From assembly GCF_901000735.1 (NCBI RefSeq), contig NC_081545.1, forward strand, positions 3,888,583-3,952,582: a DNA stretch of 64,000 nt, written 5' to 3'. Positions 46,224 through 57,508 of the stretch are shown here, piece after piece. Source of the DNA: Corylus avellana (lineage: Eukaryota > Streptophyta > Magnoliopsida > Fagales > Betulaceae). Each line of letters begins with the position of its first letter. Within the stretch, counting starts at the first letter, position 1. The position numbers and the translations under genes were made by a program. The notes beneath the pieces are model-generated. The model saw only the letters and a program-made list of their open reading frames with translations, was not told the origin of the DNA and ran no database searches.

Positions 46224-46414
46224 GGGCCTGTTTAGATTTGTATTTAAGAGGCATAAAAATGCGTTTAACACTCAAAAAGTCAATTCCAAGAAAAAAGTAT
46301 TCGTTTGATAAAAAAAATTGAAATCACTTTTAAAGGTCTCAAAAGCTAAAAAAAGATTAAAAACACATTTTAACTTAAAAACTCTATTTTTTAAACGCAA
46401 TTCCAAACCGACTC
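46224..46414. mobile_element. MITE-like element, GGGCCTGTTTAGATTTG type
   Basis: The left end GGGCCTGTTTAGATTTGTAT and the inverse of the right end (GAGTCGGTTTGGAATTGCG) match with few differences. The inside is AT-rich and non-coding. Confidence 0.55.
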
Positions 46415-48854
46415 TTATTCTCATGACTCAATGAAAAGACACAAATTAACACTCTTATTCTAATCCTACGTATAAAAAGAGCCGAAGATGATGAAGAAAA
46501 GGCAGTGCATAGCGTGGTGGTGCAGAGTCGGTTGGATGCGTTGCTTGCAATCAGTCCCTGTCGCTTTACAGCATCACTTCTACGCCATCTAAGCAACCCA
46601 AAGCTGCCATTGCACGAGACCTTCTGGTGTTTGGTGCACCTTCTTTGTCTGAAAATCAAAATGGCATGACTCATTCACCCTGAGGAGAGCTCTGGAGTCT
46701 TTCTCAACAAGTAAAAGGGCAATCTAGCTCTAAAAGCAGTAAAGCTACAGCCATCAAAAGAAGCAGCTTTAAGCCTTTAAGAATTGGCCCAAATTTACAA
46801 CTTTGGGGCTACCAATTTTCCTATAATATAATGACCCTTTTTTTAAGTCTTGGTCAAGATTCTTCACCAAATGGGCTTATGATAAGAGCATGATTCCTCA
46901 TTACTTTAATCTAATTGTTTACTTTTCTTTTTCGTGAATGAAGAGATGAGATTGTGTTATCACCAAAATAAGGAAGGGAAAGTAAGATTCTTCTTGGGTA
47001 TTTAGACCAAGATAGAAGACTCAAGACGGCCTCCTAGGATCCACTGAAAAAGTACTTAGCCCCAATCTTTCCTAGATTTCTTTTTTATTCTCCTAAACCC
47101 AAAGGAAATAATAATTTTTTAAATCACCCCTCTAATACTATGTTAAAATCAATTATGCCAAAAAAATTAAAGCTACTAAAAAACTCAAGGCCAAAGTTCG
47201 GTCTACTTAAGAGTCGTGGAATGACCAAAACAATAATCAATTGAAGAGAAACTTTGATTGAATTGTTGGAGAACAAAAAAAAAAAAAAAAAAGCCACGGT
47301 AAGAGCAAGCAAGATGAACTTGTTAATTGTAACGGATACGAACTATATTGGTACTTGCTAACCTTTAAGTCGGTCCAATATTAAATTGAAGGTTTTGTTC
47401 TACAAGAGAGTAGGTTCATGGATTTGAACACTTGGGATTATGACATGCCAAAAGTCCTTTGAAATGACCATATTTCCTTCAATTTCCACTTCCTTTATTC
47501 ACAAAGTGTGAATTTCTTATGATTTCAATGAAAAAAAAAAAAAAACATATAGTTTCCCACTCTCTTCCATTCACCACCATTGACATTTTAGTAAAGCTAT
47601 GAAGGCCAATGTGTCCCACAGGCCACAGGCCACATGCCATATTACCAAGCCTTCATAAATGAGGGCCACGTTCTTCAACCCACTTGGCTCCTTCCACCAC
47701 CCATAAATCATGTGCTGCTTTATTTGTCAGTCTCCCTCCATGCATTTACTTTTCATCTTACATTAAATATCTAATTGAAATGACATGTGAACGTCAAATA
47801 CAAGTTTCGAGCTAAACAGAGATTATGAGTTCAAATTTTATTTAAAAATTTATTTTTAATTTCAATTATATATTGAGAGAGTTTAAGTTTATATATAAAA
47901 AATGTTAGAATATTAATTAAATGATTAAATTTATAATTTTTTGTTAATTTAAACTCTTAAAATAAATAATAATTTAACAAGTGTAAGAAGAAATCACCAA
48001 GATGAGAGAGAAGGATATGAGGATATCGCCATATGGGTTGAGGAATTCTATATGGTTCTCCAAGGAACATTACAAGCAACATAAATATGCCAGTCTAAAC
48101 ATTCATAATGTCCTTTAACCATATCCTGCATTCCAAACATTTGTCCTTTGAAATTTGCCCCGATAAGGATCCTCCATTTCAAATGAAAAAAAAAAAAAAA
48201 AATTGAAAGTGTCAGAATTTAAAGTTTGTGCATCTAACAGTATATATGATTTTGCATTATTTAAATTTTTTAAAAGATATGTCAACATTATAATCATGTA
48301 CACCGTTAGATACAACTTTAAATACTGACCATGAAATTGATACTTTTCATTTCATTTGAAATTCTACACTTCGTTCCAAGAAATAAATGATTTAAGGACG
48401 CAATAAATATCGGAATTGGATCATCTCTATTTCAAGTAAAATGGAGAGAAATTATTTTACAGTTTATGAGAAACGCTAAAGACCCAAAAACTTTTTCTCA
48501 AATTCTTATTTCCAAATGATTTGATTAGTTCAAGAAATAACTAGGTTTAGATTTTTTTTTTTTTTCTTCTCTTCTTAAATGAATGTGGATTCCAGATCAT
48601 TTGGGAGCAAGAATTTGAGAAAAAGTTTTGAGGTTTTTAATATTTATCTTACTTGATTACATTTACTAGTATACATAGTGTCACGTCGTTTAAAAAAATT
48701 TAAATGATATTGCTACATATTCACCGTATGACATATTTTGTTAAATCTGTAAAATTTTATTTAAACCTTAAATTCTATAGTGGGCTTTTTCTTCTTGACT
48801 GGGTGAATCGTAGAGATTATATTCATCAGGCCCATGAATCGCATCCCCATCCTC

Positions 48855-48878
48855 TCTCTCTCTCTCTCTCTCTCTCAC
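48855..48878. repeat. CT microsatellite
   Basis: A pure (CT)n tract in otherwise non-coding DNA. Confidence 0.9.
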
Positions 48879-48940
48879 ATAGGTGGAGCAACAAATAAAC
48901 TGGAATTTTCTGTTCTTAATTTGTGAAATTGTATTGCATC

Positions 48941-49650
48941 TAGGGGTGACTGAGAGCGAACTCGGGATTCGCTCATATAAGGCGTTTTATGAACACAAAT
49001 TTTGACTCTAATATTAAACGAATTAAGCTCGACCCGAGTCGGTTAAACTCATGAGCAAGCTAGTATAAGGCTCGACTCGTATATTTTTTTATTAACTAAT
49101 AATATATAGTTAATATTGTTCAATAATAACAAATATACTATATAACTTTTATATATATATATTGTAACAAAAATTTGATGAGCAAGAGTAAAAGAGTGGA
49201 AAATGAGAGAGTTGAGGTGGAAGATGCACCGAGACTGGTGAGGGAGATTGAGAGAGAGACCTTAAAAAAATATTTTTTTGTAAGGGGCGTTATTTCACTG
49301 CAGTATGAATACAATCTGTTAACTTGTCCCACACTACTAAGAAAACACCAATCCCCAATTTTGCTTATCTATAAAATTATGTATATCATCTCTCTTTGAA
49401 ACCAAGTGATTTGCTGTATTGGTTTAAGCTCCATACTCGGCTAATTAGACTAAGCAAATGCTTATATACAGACTGACTTCTTAACCTGTTTAAGAGTACT
49501 TGAAGTTTAAATTTTTAAGAGCTCAAGTTGGTTCGGCTCGGCTCGAGTTCGACTTTTTATCTCGTCTTTAAGCTCGAGCTCCAGTAAAATTTAAATGAGC
49601 CGAGCCCGAACAATAGAAGCTCACTCAGGCTCAACTCGTTTATGCTCCTA
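48941..49650. mobile_element. hAT-like non-autonomous element with 8-bp target duplication
   Basis: A 710-bp element starting TAGGGGTGACTGAG and ending TATGCTCCTA, flanked by a perfect 8-bp duplication ATTGCATC (48933-48940 and 49651-49658), the hAT hallmark. Inside are many GAGCTCG, CTCGAGCT and GGCTCGGCTCG motifs near both ends, typical of the plant TAGGGGTG repeats. There is no transposase gene. Confidence 0.8.
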
Positions 49651-50450
49651 ATTGCATCCATAAATTCATGAATCACAAAAACAAAAACACAAAAGGAAAA
49701 AATAATAATAATCATAATGATCTCATTCCCCATATATATATATATATATATATATGTATGAAAATGTTTGGTGTTATTTTAGTATTTTCCTAAAAAAAAT
49801 TAAAAAAAAATTAAAAATTAAAATCGATGTACAAATTAAGTAGGCATATTTGGGTAAAAGCAATCAACGATTCGTGAACTCCATCATCATCGCGGATTTG
49901 ATCTATAAGACTATATCTAAAGGTCAAACCTTGATTGGAACAAATCTCACTTCACAAGAAATACGATTCCTTTTTCTTTTCTTTTTCAAAAAGAGTAAAC
50001 TCGAAAATAGATTACTTGTGATCAACAAAATCTCATTCATTATATATAAACTTTATATTTAATTACAAGTGCTATGTAATTATAAAGTCATAAATACACT
50101 TAAAAAATGCTTATAATCAAAGTCTATCTATGACGGCAGCCACCACTAACCATGCACAACTTCAATTATAAAACAAATATGCTCTGACCTTCAAAAGTAA
50201 AATAGATCTAAGACATAGATAATAGATTGTTCATATTTAGAGTAATGCTAAAAGTAAAAACCACAATTTTATTCCATCATTATCCCACTACACTGACCTG
50301 GTAATGCAAATTTACTACTGAATCTGTCATTGTTAAAAAAATAAAATAAAATAAATCTACGAGTGTATTGGCACTGTCATATTAAAATAATAAAATAAAA
50401 ATGTGATTTCTAACTTTACTCATATATTTAATTCAAACTTTTATAAATTT
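49651..50450. other. AT-rich spacer
   Basis: Contains a (TA)n microsatellite (about 49735-49756). A 70-codon frame at 49850-50062 has no recognisable domain. Otherwise nothing seen. Confidence 0.45.
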
Positions 50451-50463
50451 CATGTCAATGTAG

Positions 50464-50593
50464 TATTTAAATGGTAGCTCAATCAGCTGGAAACTACGCC
50501 TCTTGAAGTGAATATCACTAGTTCGAATTTATCTCTTCCTCAGTCCCTCTCTTGTATCTATATGTAAAAAAAAAAAAAAAAAAAAAAAAAATC
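50464..50593 (+). mobile_element. SINE copy with 13-bp target duplication
   Basis: GGTAGCTCAATCAGCTGG (A box), ATCACTAGTTCGAATT (B box), CTCTCTTGTATCTATATG and a long A tail. The perfect duplication CATGTCAATGTAG flanks it (50451-50463 and 50594-50606). Confidence 0.9.
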
Positions 50594-50606
50594 CATGTCA
50601 ATGTAG

Positions 50607-51035
50607 ACAAATCCCTATTCACAAGAAATAGGATTCTTTTTGTCTTTCTAGTCTCAAGAAATAGGATTCAAATCCTTATATAATTTGTCATACAAAGAAC
50701 GTCCTAAAATGCCGGATTTTGTCATCTAAATCATAATAAATAAATAAATAAACCCAAAAAAGATTGATAGATAAAATCTCATTCATTAAATATAACAAAT
50801 CCAAGTCCGAAATTATTAAATATAACAAATCCAAGTCCGAAATTCAAAACCTTAAAAACTCTTAAGAAAATCATGAACCCAGATCCTAATTTCTCCTTAA
50901 AAATTCGGAGAAAAAAAAAAATCTAATTAAACATCATAATTTCTCCTAAAAAATTCGGAGAAAAACAAAACACTCAACTTAAACCATCTCTATAGCTCTT
51001 CACCAAGTCTCAAGCAATGCATTTTACGACGGCGT
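50607..51035. other. Downstream region of the HMA protein gene
   Basis: Contains two small direct repeats (AATATAACAAATCCAAGTCC near 50790-50840; TTTCTCCT(T/A)AAAAATTCGG near 50890-50960). This is the probable 3' untranslated and flanking region of the minus-strand gene. Confidence 0.45.
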
Positions 51036-52404
51036 TTACATGATTGAGCATGAGTAGTGTGGATCATAGAAGGGATGGACCTCCACCGGCGACGGCGGCT
51101 GCGGAAAGCATTGCGCCGGAGGCTCATACCAGTAATATGGATACCGTGCCCACGGGTCATTGTAATAAGGTTCATACTGGCTAGGCTGGGATTTATACGT
51201 GTGATAATTGTAAGGATAATGATATGAAGGCTCTGATCTTCCATAATGATCATAAAATGGATGGCCATTGAAATGCACATCATAGTGATGGTCAAACATG
51301 GTCTGGTAATGGCCATAGGCAAGATCAGAAGAATGAACTTCCATGAGTTCTGCCACTCTCCCTGCTTTTTCTAGCTTCTTCAGAAGGTTTTTTGGATCTA
51401 TTCTACCATTAACATGTGCGACACCTTCTTGTACATCAATACGGTAAGATATTCCTAATGTTAACAAGCAAAAAATAAATAAAGTTAATAGACAAATATA
51501 AAATAGATAATAGGAAGAAAAAAAATGACAAAAAAAGAAAAGAAAACCTTTAATATTCTTCAATATTTTGGCCAATTTCGAATGCCACCTGGGAGATTGG
51601 GTATCAATTTTCAGTTTCTACAACTCCACAAAAAACATAAATTAGAAGGCATTATATCAATAATGTTAAGATCACGTGGACAGATCCAGAATTTCTTATT
51701 CCGGAGAAAAAAACGCATGAACGAGGGGCAAAGGGTTCGTTTGGCATTGCGATTTCATAGATAAAAAGTGCGATTTTAAACCAAATCACAGAAAATTAAT
51801 TGTTTATGATTGCATGTTTAAAAAATTGAGGCTTGAAAACACAAAAAATCTGCAATTTCAAATTGCTGCTAAGGAGGTGCTTTTTTAAAAACGCACAATT
51901 TTAAAGGCGGCCACCCACCATTTTAAAAATCTCATTTTTAAATTGCACATATTAAAATTGCTATTTTTAAATCGCGCCTTTTGAAATCGCAAACTCAAAC
52001 AAACCCAAAGTTGTGTGTTTGACATTGCAATTTCATAGATTAAAAGTGCAATTTTAAAAAATTGTGATTTGAAAACATAGAAAAATTTGCGTTTTCAAAT
52101 CGCAAGCAAATGGTGCATTTTAAACAACCCATGATTTTAAAATGCCAAACTACGATTTTACCAAATATTTTATTGCGTTTTTAAAAATAACATTTTCAAA
52201 TCGCTCATTTTGAAATTGCAAACTCAAATCGATTAATATCACTTCATAATACTTTTTCAAAAAAAAAAAAAAAAAGTCCCCCAAAAAAACGTTAACAAAC
52301 ATACATAATACATTAAATAAACAAGCAAATAAACAAAGAAAGGACCAAAAAAAAGAAAAAGAGATGAAAATAACTAAACTAACCATGTATCCCGGGGGAA
52401 TCAT
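51036..52404 (-). CDS. Heavy-metal-associated isoprenylated protein (HIPP type) with degenerate HMA site, 169 aa
   Basis: Three exons (52404-52384, 51617-51548, 51454-51036; 510 nt). Exon 1 is only MIPPGYM. Exons 2 and 3 give an HMA ferredoxin-like fold: KLKID (strand 1), HSKLAKILKNIKG (helix 1), SYRIDVQEGVAHVNG (strands 2-3), DPKNLLKKLEKAG (helix 2), AEL (strand 4). The metal-binding CxxC loop after strand 1 is replaced by SPRW, so both cysteines are lost. The C-terminal half is rich in Tyr, His and Pro, and the protein ends CSIM, a CaaX farnesylation signal. HIPPs act as membrane-anchored metal chaperones or adaptors; metal binding through CxxC is not expected here, though His/Tyr residues could bind. 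The upstream intron holds two MITEs. Exon 1 is repeated at 53784-53804 in the duplicated contig end. Confidence 0.85.
51733..52228. mobile_element. Two adjacent MITE-like elements in the HMA-protein intron
   Basis: The first (51733-52006) runs from GGGTTCGTTTGGCATTGCG to GCAAACTCAAACAAACCC. The second (about 52013-52228) begins GTGTGTTTGACATTGCAATTT and ends AAATTGCAAACTCAAATCG. Both are built of ATTTTTAAATCGC-like units, with terminal inverse similarity, and resemble 44571-44742. Confidence 0.65.
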
Positions 52405-53468
52405 TGAAACAAGCTTGCTATATTGCACGAGAGAAATGATGTTGCTTCTAAAACCTCAGAATTTGAACGAGTATTGACAAACAGAAATGCGTTAAAGAGA
52501 ATGATTATGTTAAATTTAACGTTATTAAAACAACGTTAGGGTTTATGTTTCAGTTAAGGAAGTTTTTACAGGTAATAATTTATATCAATCGTAATCTCAA
52601 TTTTATGATAAGATTTTTTGGTAATGATCTTTAATTACCCCTCGCAGTAAATGGGATGGTGGAGATTTTAGTTCCCACGTGAAAATCAGATCGATGATTT
52701 TATTTTCCATTTTTGCTTGTATTGATACGTTAACAAGTGGACCAATAAGCCTTCGTCGAAGCAAAAAGCATTAATGATAGATGAAAATTACTTGATGTGG
52801 AAATTAGAAGATTTTGCAGGCATGCGTTTTTAAACAAAAGCGTGAAAATTGTCCAATTCGGAAGGAAAAATGCTAAGTGTTCTTCTAATATTTTTTTGGT
52901 GTCTTCTTAATTGTGATGTAGCTTTTAAAATCATCAATAGATTAAAAGTCAATAATGATAATCTCAAATTCAACGATAATTTTAAAAGCTACATCACAGT
53001 TGGGAAGACACCAGGAGAACACTAGAAGGGCATCTTATATTTCCCATTCGAAAATATGACGGTTGTTAGGCAAACAAAAATGGATTAAAATTTTCTACAA
53101 TTTTAAATAAATTATAGAATTTAAGCTATTTTTAAGCATCAAAACTCTTGAAAAATGCCACGGATAAAAAATGTGACATATTATCGAGGTTGCCCGAAAG
53201 AATTTCCCTATCAAAAGGCAATATCTTTACTTTTGCAGAGATTTTTTTCTTAAGAAAACCAAAAGATAGTTTTTTGCTCAAACTTTTTTTTACAACATAA
53301 AAAGCAAGAACTTCATGAATATACACTTAATTCTCAATTGTAACCTATCACATTTTTAATAATTAAGTTTCATTTTTCAAGGGTTTTAATATTTAGAAAC
53401 GGCTTAAATTCCATAATTTGATAATCTACAATTTTCTTGAAATTATAGTAGAGGATCCTGATCCGTTT
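52168..53468. repeat. First copy of a diverged duplication, ends at the gap
   Basis: 1,301 bp homologous to 53569-54997. It includes exon 1 of the HMA gene, its promoter region and an empty MITE. It differs from the second copy by scattered substitutions, small indels and lack of the SINE. It ends in GATCCGTTT directly before the N-run. Confidence 0.92.
52864..53049. mobile_element. MITE without SINE (empty site)
   Basis: Begins GGAAAAATGCTAAGTGTTC and ends ATCTTATATTTCCC, with inverse inner arms (TTGTGATGTAGCTTTTAAAA and its complement). In the second copy the matching site carries a SINE. Confidence 0.85.
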
Positions 53469-53568
53469 NNNNNNNNNNNNNNNNNNNNNNNNNNNNNNNN
53501 NNNNNNNNNNNNNNNNNNNNNNNNNNNNNNNNNNNNNNNNNNNNNNNNNNNNNNNNNNNNNNNNNNNN
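53469..53568. other. Assembly gap (100 N)
   Basis: Exactly 100 N between two homologous contig ends; probably not real missing sequence. Confidence 0.99.
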
Positions 53569-53783
53569 TTTTATTGCGTTTTTAAAAATAACATTTTCAA
53601 ATCGCTCATTTTGAAATTGCAAACTCAAATCGATTAATATCACTTCATAATACTTTTTCAAAAAAAAAAAAAAAAAGTCTCCCAAAAAAACGTTAACAAA
53701 CATACATAATACATTAAATAAACAAGCAAATAAACAAAGAAAGGAACAAAAGAAGAAAAAGAGATGAAAATAACTAAACTAAC

Positions 53784-53804
53784 CATGTATCCCGGGGGAA
53801 TCAT
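53784..53804 (-). other. Duplicate of HMA-protein exon 1
   Basis: Same 21-bp exon and donor as 52384-52404, repeated because of the duplicated contig end. In the true genome only one is probably present per haplotype. Confidence 0.8.
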
Positions 53805-54262
53805 TGAAACAAGCTTGCTATATTGCACGAGAGAAATGATGTTGCTTCTAAAACCTCAGAATTTGAACGAGTATTGACAAACAGAAATGCTTTAAAGAGA
53901 ATGATTATGTTAAATTTAACGTTATTAAAACAACGTTAGGGTTTATGTTTCAGTTAAGGAAGTTTTTACAGGTAATAATTTATATCAATCGTAATCTCAA
54001 TTTTATGATAAGATTTTTTGGTAATGATCTTTAATTACCCCTCGCAGTAAATGGGATGGTGGAGATTTTAGTTCCCATGTGAAAATCAGATCGATGATTT
54101 TATTTTCCATTTTTGCTTGTATTGATACATTAACAAGTGGACCAATAAGCCTTCGTCGGAGCTAAAAGCATTAATGATAGATGAAAATTACTTGATGTGG
54201 AAATTAGAAGATTTTGCACGCATGCGTTTTTAAACAAAAGCGTGAAATTGTCCAATTCGGTT

Positions 54263-54560
54263 GGGGAAATGCTAAGTGTTCTGTCTCTAAAAGCTAGCTC
54301 AATCGGCTGGGACTACGCCTAATAAAGCGGAGGTCACTAGTTCGAATCCCCTTCCCCCCTCTTATGCGAACATGTCAAAAAAAAATGCTAAGTGTTCTTC
54401 TAGTGTTCTCCTGGTGTCTTCCTAATTGTGATGTGACTTTTAAAATCATTAATAAATTAAAAGTCAGTAATGATAATCTTAAATTCAACAATAATTTTAA
54501 AAATCACATTACAGTTAGGAGGACACCAGGAGAATACTAGAAAAATACTTAACATTTCCC
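54263..54560. mobile_element. MITE carrying a SINE (filled site)
   Basis: Outer ends GGGGAAATGCTAAGTGTTC and the inverse of ATACTTAACATTTCCC; same family as 41931-42240 and 52864-53049. Confidence 0.85.
54283..54382 (+). mobile_element. SINE with perfect 16-bp target duplication
   Basis: The best preserved copy: GCTAGCTCAATCGGCTGGGA (A-box region), GGTCACTAGTTCGAATCC (B-box region), CTCTTATGCGAACATGTC and A tail, 100 bp in all. AAATGCTAAGTGTTCT is repeated at 54267-54282 and 54383-54398, and the homologous empty site is seen once near 52868-52883. Confidence 0.95.
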
Positions 54561-55261
54561 ATTCGAAAATATGATGGTTGTTAGGCAAACAAAAATGGAT
54601 TAGAATTTTCTACAATTTTAAATAAATTATAGATTCTCAAATTATAGAATTTAAGCCATTTTAAAGCATCAAAACTCTTGAAAAATGCCATCGATAAAAA
54701 ATGTGACATATTATCGAGGCTGCCAGAAAGAATTTCCCTATCAAAAGGCAATATCTTTACTTTTGTAGAGATTTTTTTCTTCAGAAAACCAAAAGATAGT
54801 TTTTTGCTCAAACTTTTTTTTACAACATAAAATGCAAGAATAACTTCATGAATATACACTTAATTCTCAATTGTAACCTGCCACATTTTTAATAAGTTTC
54901 ATTTTTCAAGGGTTTTAATATTTAGAAACGGCTTAAATTCCATAATTTGATAATCTATAATTTTCTTAAAATTATAGTAGAGGATCCTGATCCGTTTTGT
55001 TTGGGCTACCCAAGTTTTGTTTGGACAGATGAGCTCCGTATAAACTCTCTCACGTTTACTACCTAAATTTCTATCAATCCAAACACCAAAATTGTTAAAA
55101 ATCTCTTTCCAATAATAGCATGAGTCCATGGGATTACAATTTACAAGCGTATAAGTTGCCTTTCAAATTCATAAAACAAGTTCTTGATGAGTGAATATAT
55201 ATATATATATATACACAAGAATTTGGGATTCATTATTCCATCATCATCTTAATCTACTTCA

Positions 55262-57508
55262 TCAACATTTCACCTCAGACTTCCCTTGAGCTGTTGAAAA
55301 CTGTTTTGGTGTAATCTCAGCACGAAAATCAACTCTAGAAGGTGGCAGTGCTACAAATAATACCTCCATAATATTATTTATGATTCCTTTATCATATGGA
55401 TTCTTAGAAACCACAAACCGCTGCCGAAAATTCTCATAAGCTGTCTGTAAAAACAAAAACACAAAAAAAAAAAAAAAAACCCAATTGAAAAAACAGTTTA
55501 AATATTGAACTATGAAATGTATTAGGCACAATCCTACCATTTAGACAGTTTTTCTTCAAATTAGGTAGTAAGAATTTCTTCAAATTCAATGGACGTAAAA
55601 ATTATATGTATATCTTATTAGATTAAATTTAACGAATTTTCTTCGACCCAATTTAAAATTTTATTTTAAAAAAATAAACTTGGTTCATATCTTATTTTCT
55701 TGACCATTTTCATAAGGAAATAAATTTGGTAAAACCAAACAAACCTGGTTTATAGCAGTTAGGTAGACATGGTAGATAGCAAGACCACCCAGGAAGGCAA
55801 TGGCAGCAAAACTAAAAGACACCAATGCCACTGTTTCAGGACAATTCGTGAGGATCCCAAGGAATCCTGTTCCATTTCTCAATATTCTTTGGTGGATTCT
55901 CCAGCAGGAAAAGGCAAATATGTAAACAAAGAAAACCAGGCCTGATACCACAAATGTCAGGTAAAACCTATAGTTCCTCTGCAAATGCAACACCAAATTA
56001 AAGTTTTATTATAAATTGGGTTAAAATCTAATACAATCTATTAAACTGAGTATTTCCGCTACCCAATTGAAAGGTATACTTTATACACACTTGTGTGTCA
56101 AGAAATGTGGATCATAATCTCTAATAATTAGCAGTAATTCGGGCAGTAAATGTGAGAGAGTTTTTATGAGACTCATTTATCTGAGCAAGTGGATGGGCTG
56201 CTCGGGAGCTGCTTAGACAGGTGAGCCCCATATATACTTTTTATCATATTTAATGTCCAAATTACTAGCAATCCGAATAATAAAATTACTGAGAACTTAC
56301 GAGTGCAATGCATTGACCAATCCAGGGGCAATGGTGATCAAATTTCTCAACACAGTTGTCGCATACAGCACAGTGGCAACTCCTGGGTGGACGATAAATC
56401 TTGCAAATCCGACAATATTTGAGTTTCTTTTCCACTCCATTAATGGTTACCCTCCTCCTCCTATTGCCATTGCTAGTACCAACATCTTCAGTGGATTCTT
56501 GATCATTTCTAGGAATAATTCCCGGATCAATTGAGCTAACCAGAATCAAATTCACAAGAACCTGCAATTTCCCAAATACAATAACCAAAAATCATCCCAC
56601 ATTATTTTCAAGCTTTCCTCTGCTCAAAGTTATGTTTCATGGGTTTGACTCGGATCGAGTTCAATTGCAATTGAAACATGTGACACGTGTCTAGTTGAAG
56701 GAGGATAGAGATTTCGAGCAAAATCTGTCTAGATTGTTAGCAATTCGAATAATAAATATAAGAAAACATGTATCCACACAAAGGACACATATCCTAATCC
56801 CAACACGTCCGGTTCTAACTGAAATCCATATTTGATCAAAACACGTTAACGTATTATGGATGCATGAGACTATGGAATTATCCTTAATAACAATAATAAT
56901 AAATATTTTTTTTAAAAAAAAAAAAAAAAAATAGGGAGTTTGATATAGAGAGTTGAGAGACGAACAATAATGGTCAAAATGATGGAGATGATGATGATGA
57001 TGAGTCTAGAATTACTCGGTAAATCCTCCCCAACATAGATGGTGAAAATCCAACTTGATAGAATAATAGAAACAATTGTCAGCATCAACCCTCTTGGATC
57101 CGGACCACATATGAGCCTCCCATGAAAGAAAAACACCTGCATATATATATATATACACGAAGTAAACATAAACAAAAAAACAATATCTTTAAGACCCTTA
57201 AAAAAAGCATTCAAATTTGAAGTGTAAATTAACACTAGAGAATTAAGCACATTTTTCCCAGGCCAAAAATGGTAGGCTCTGGTTCTTTCCAAATTCCCAC
57301 CGCCAAAGTATGCCACCCACCGACCCTCCACAGCCCTTTTGAACTCAAACAACTTCTCCTTCATGGCGGCCAAAACTTTCCGGCCACCACCCCTTGCGGT
57401 GGTCACCTCCTTTTCAGCCTCCACATTTTCTCTCTCATACCCTTCTTCCGATGGGTCAGAAAGTGCAACAGCTTCCATAACTTCTATATCCTTCGAAATT
57501 TCCCCCAT
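55262..57508 (-). CDS. DHHC-type protein S-acyltransferase (palmitoyltransferase), 368 aa
   Basis: Five exons, all phase 0 (57508-57251, 57136-56966, 56561-56301, 55978-55745, 55444-55262; 1,107 nt). Four membrane segments are visible: [59 protein letters not shown] and [20 protein letters not shown]. Between segments 2 and 3 lie the DPG motif ([11 protein letters not shown]) and the cysteine-rich domain with [16 protein letters not shown] and the catalytic [11 protein letters not shown]. After segment 4 the usual TTxE motif reads TAYE. The enzyme would attach palmitate to cysteines of membrane proteins through an acyl-cysteine intermediate. The long acidic N-terminus (about 85 residues) is plant-like. 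Substrate and compartment are not predictable. The gene appears intact. Confidence 0.94.

Larger units (their letters stand above)
43576..48940. other. Gene-poor, AT-rich region with MITE remnants
   Basis: No protein gene or RNA gene could be supported across about 5.3 kb. Items seen: (TTA)n at 43577-43603, a cluster of ACGT-core motifs (43847-44005), palindromic GGTGGTTCGACCACC-type motifs (44360-44500), two MITE-like elements (44571-44742 and 46224-46414), an unassigned open frame (46451-46669), several long A or T runs (45230-45250, 45668-45695, 45840-45857) and a CT microsatellite at 48855-48878. Confidence 0.45.
53569..54997. repeat. Second copy of the diverged duplication, starts at the gap
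   Basis: 1,429 bp matching 52168-53468. It starts exactly after the N-run and ends where the first copy meets the gap. The main length difference is the SINE plus its target duplication (54283-54398). Confidence 0.92.

Noticed and set aside
49850..50062. 70-codon plus-strand frame near the SINE at 50464
   Set aside because: AT-rich, no domain, no supporting context.
53569..54997. Real tandem duplication of the HMA-gene 5' region
   Set aside because: Not accepted as first choice because the copies abut a 100-N gap at exactly matching ends; allelic contig overlap is simpler.
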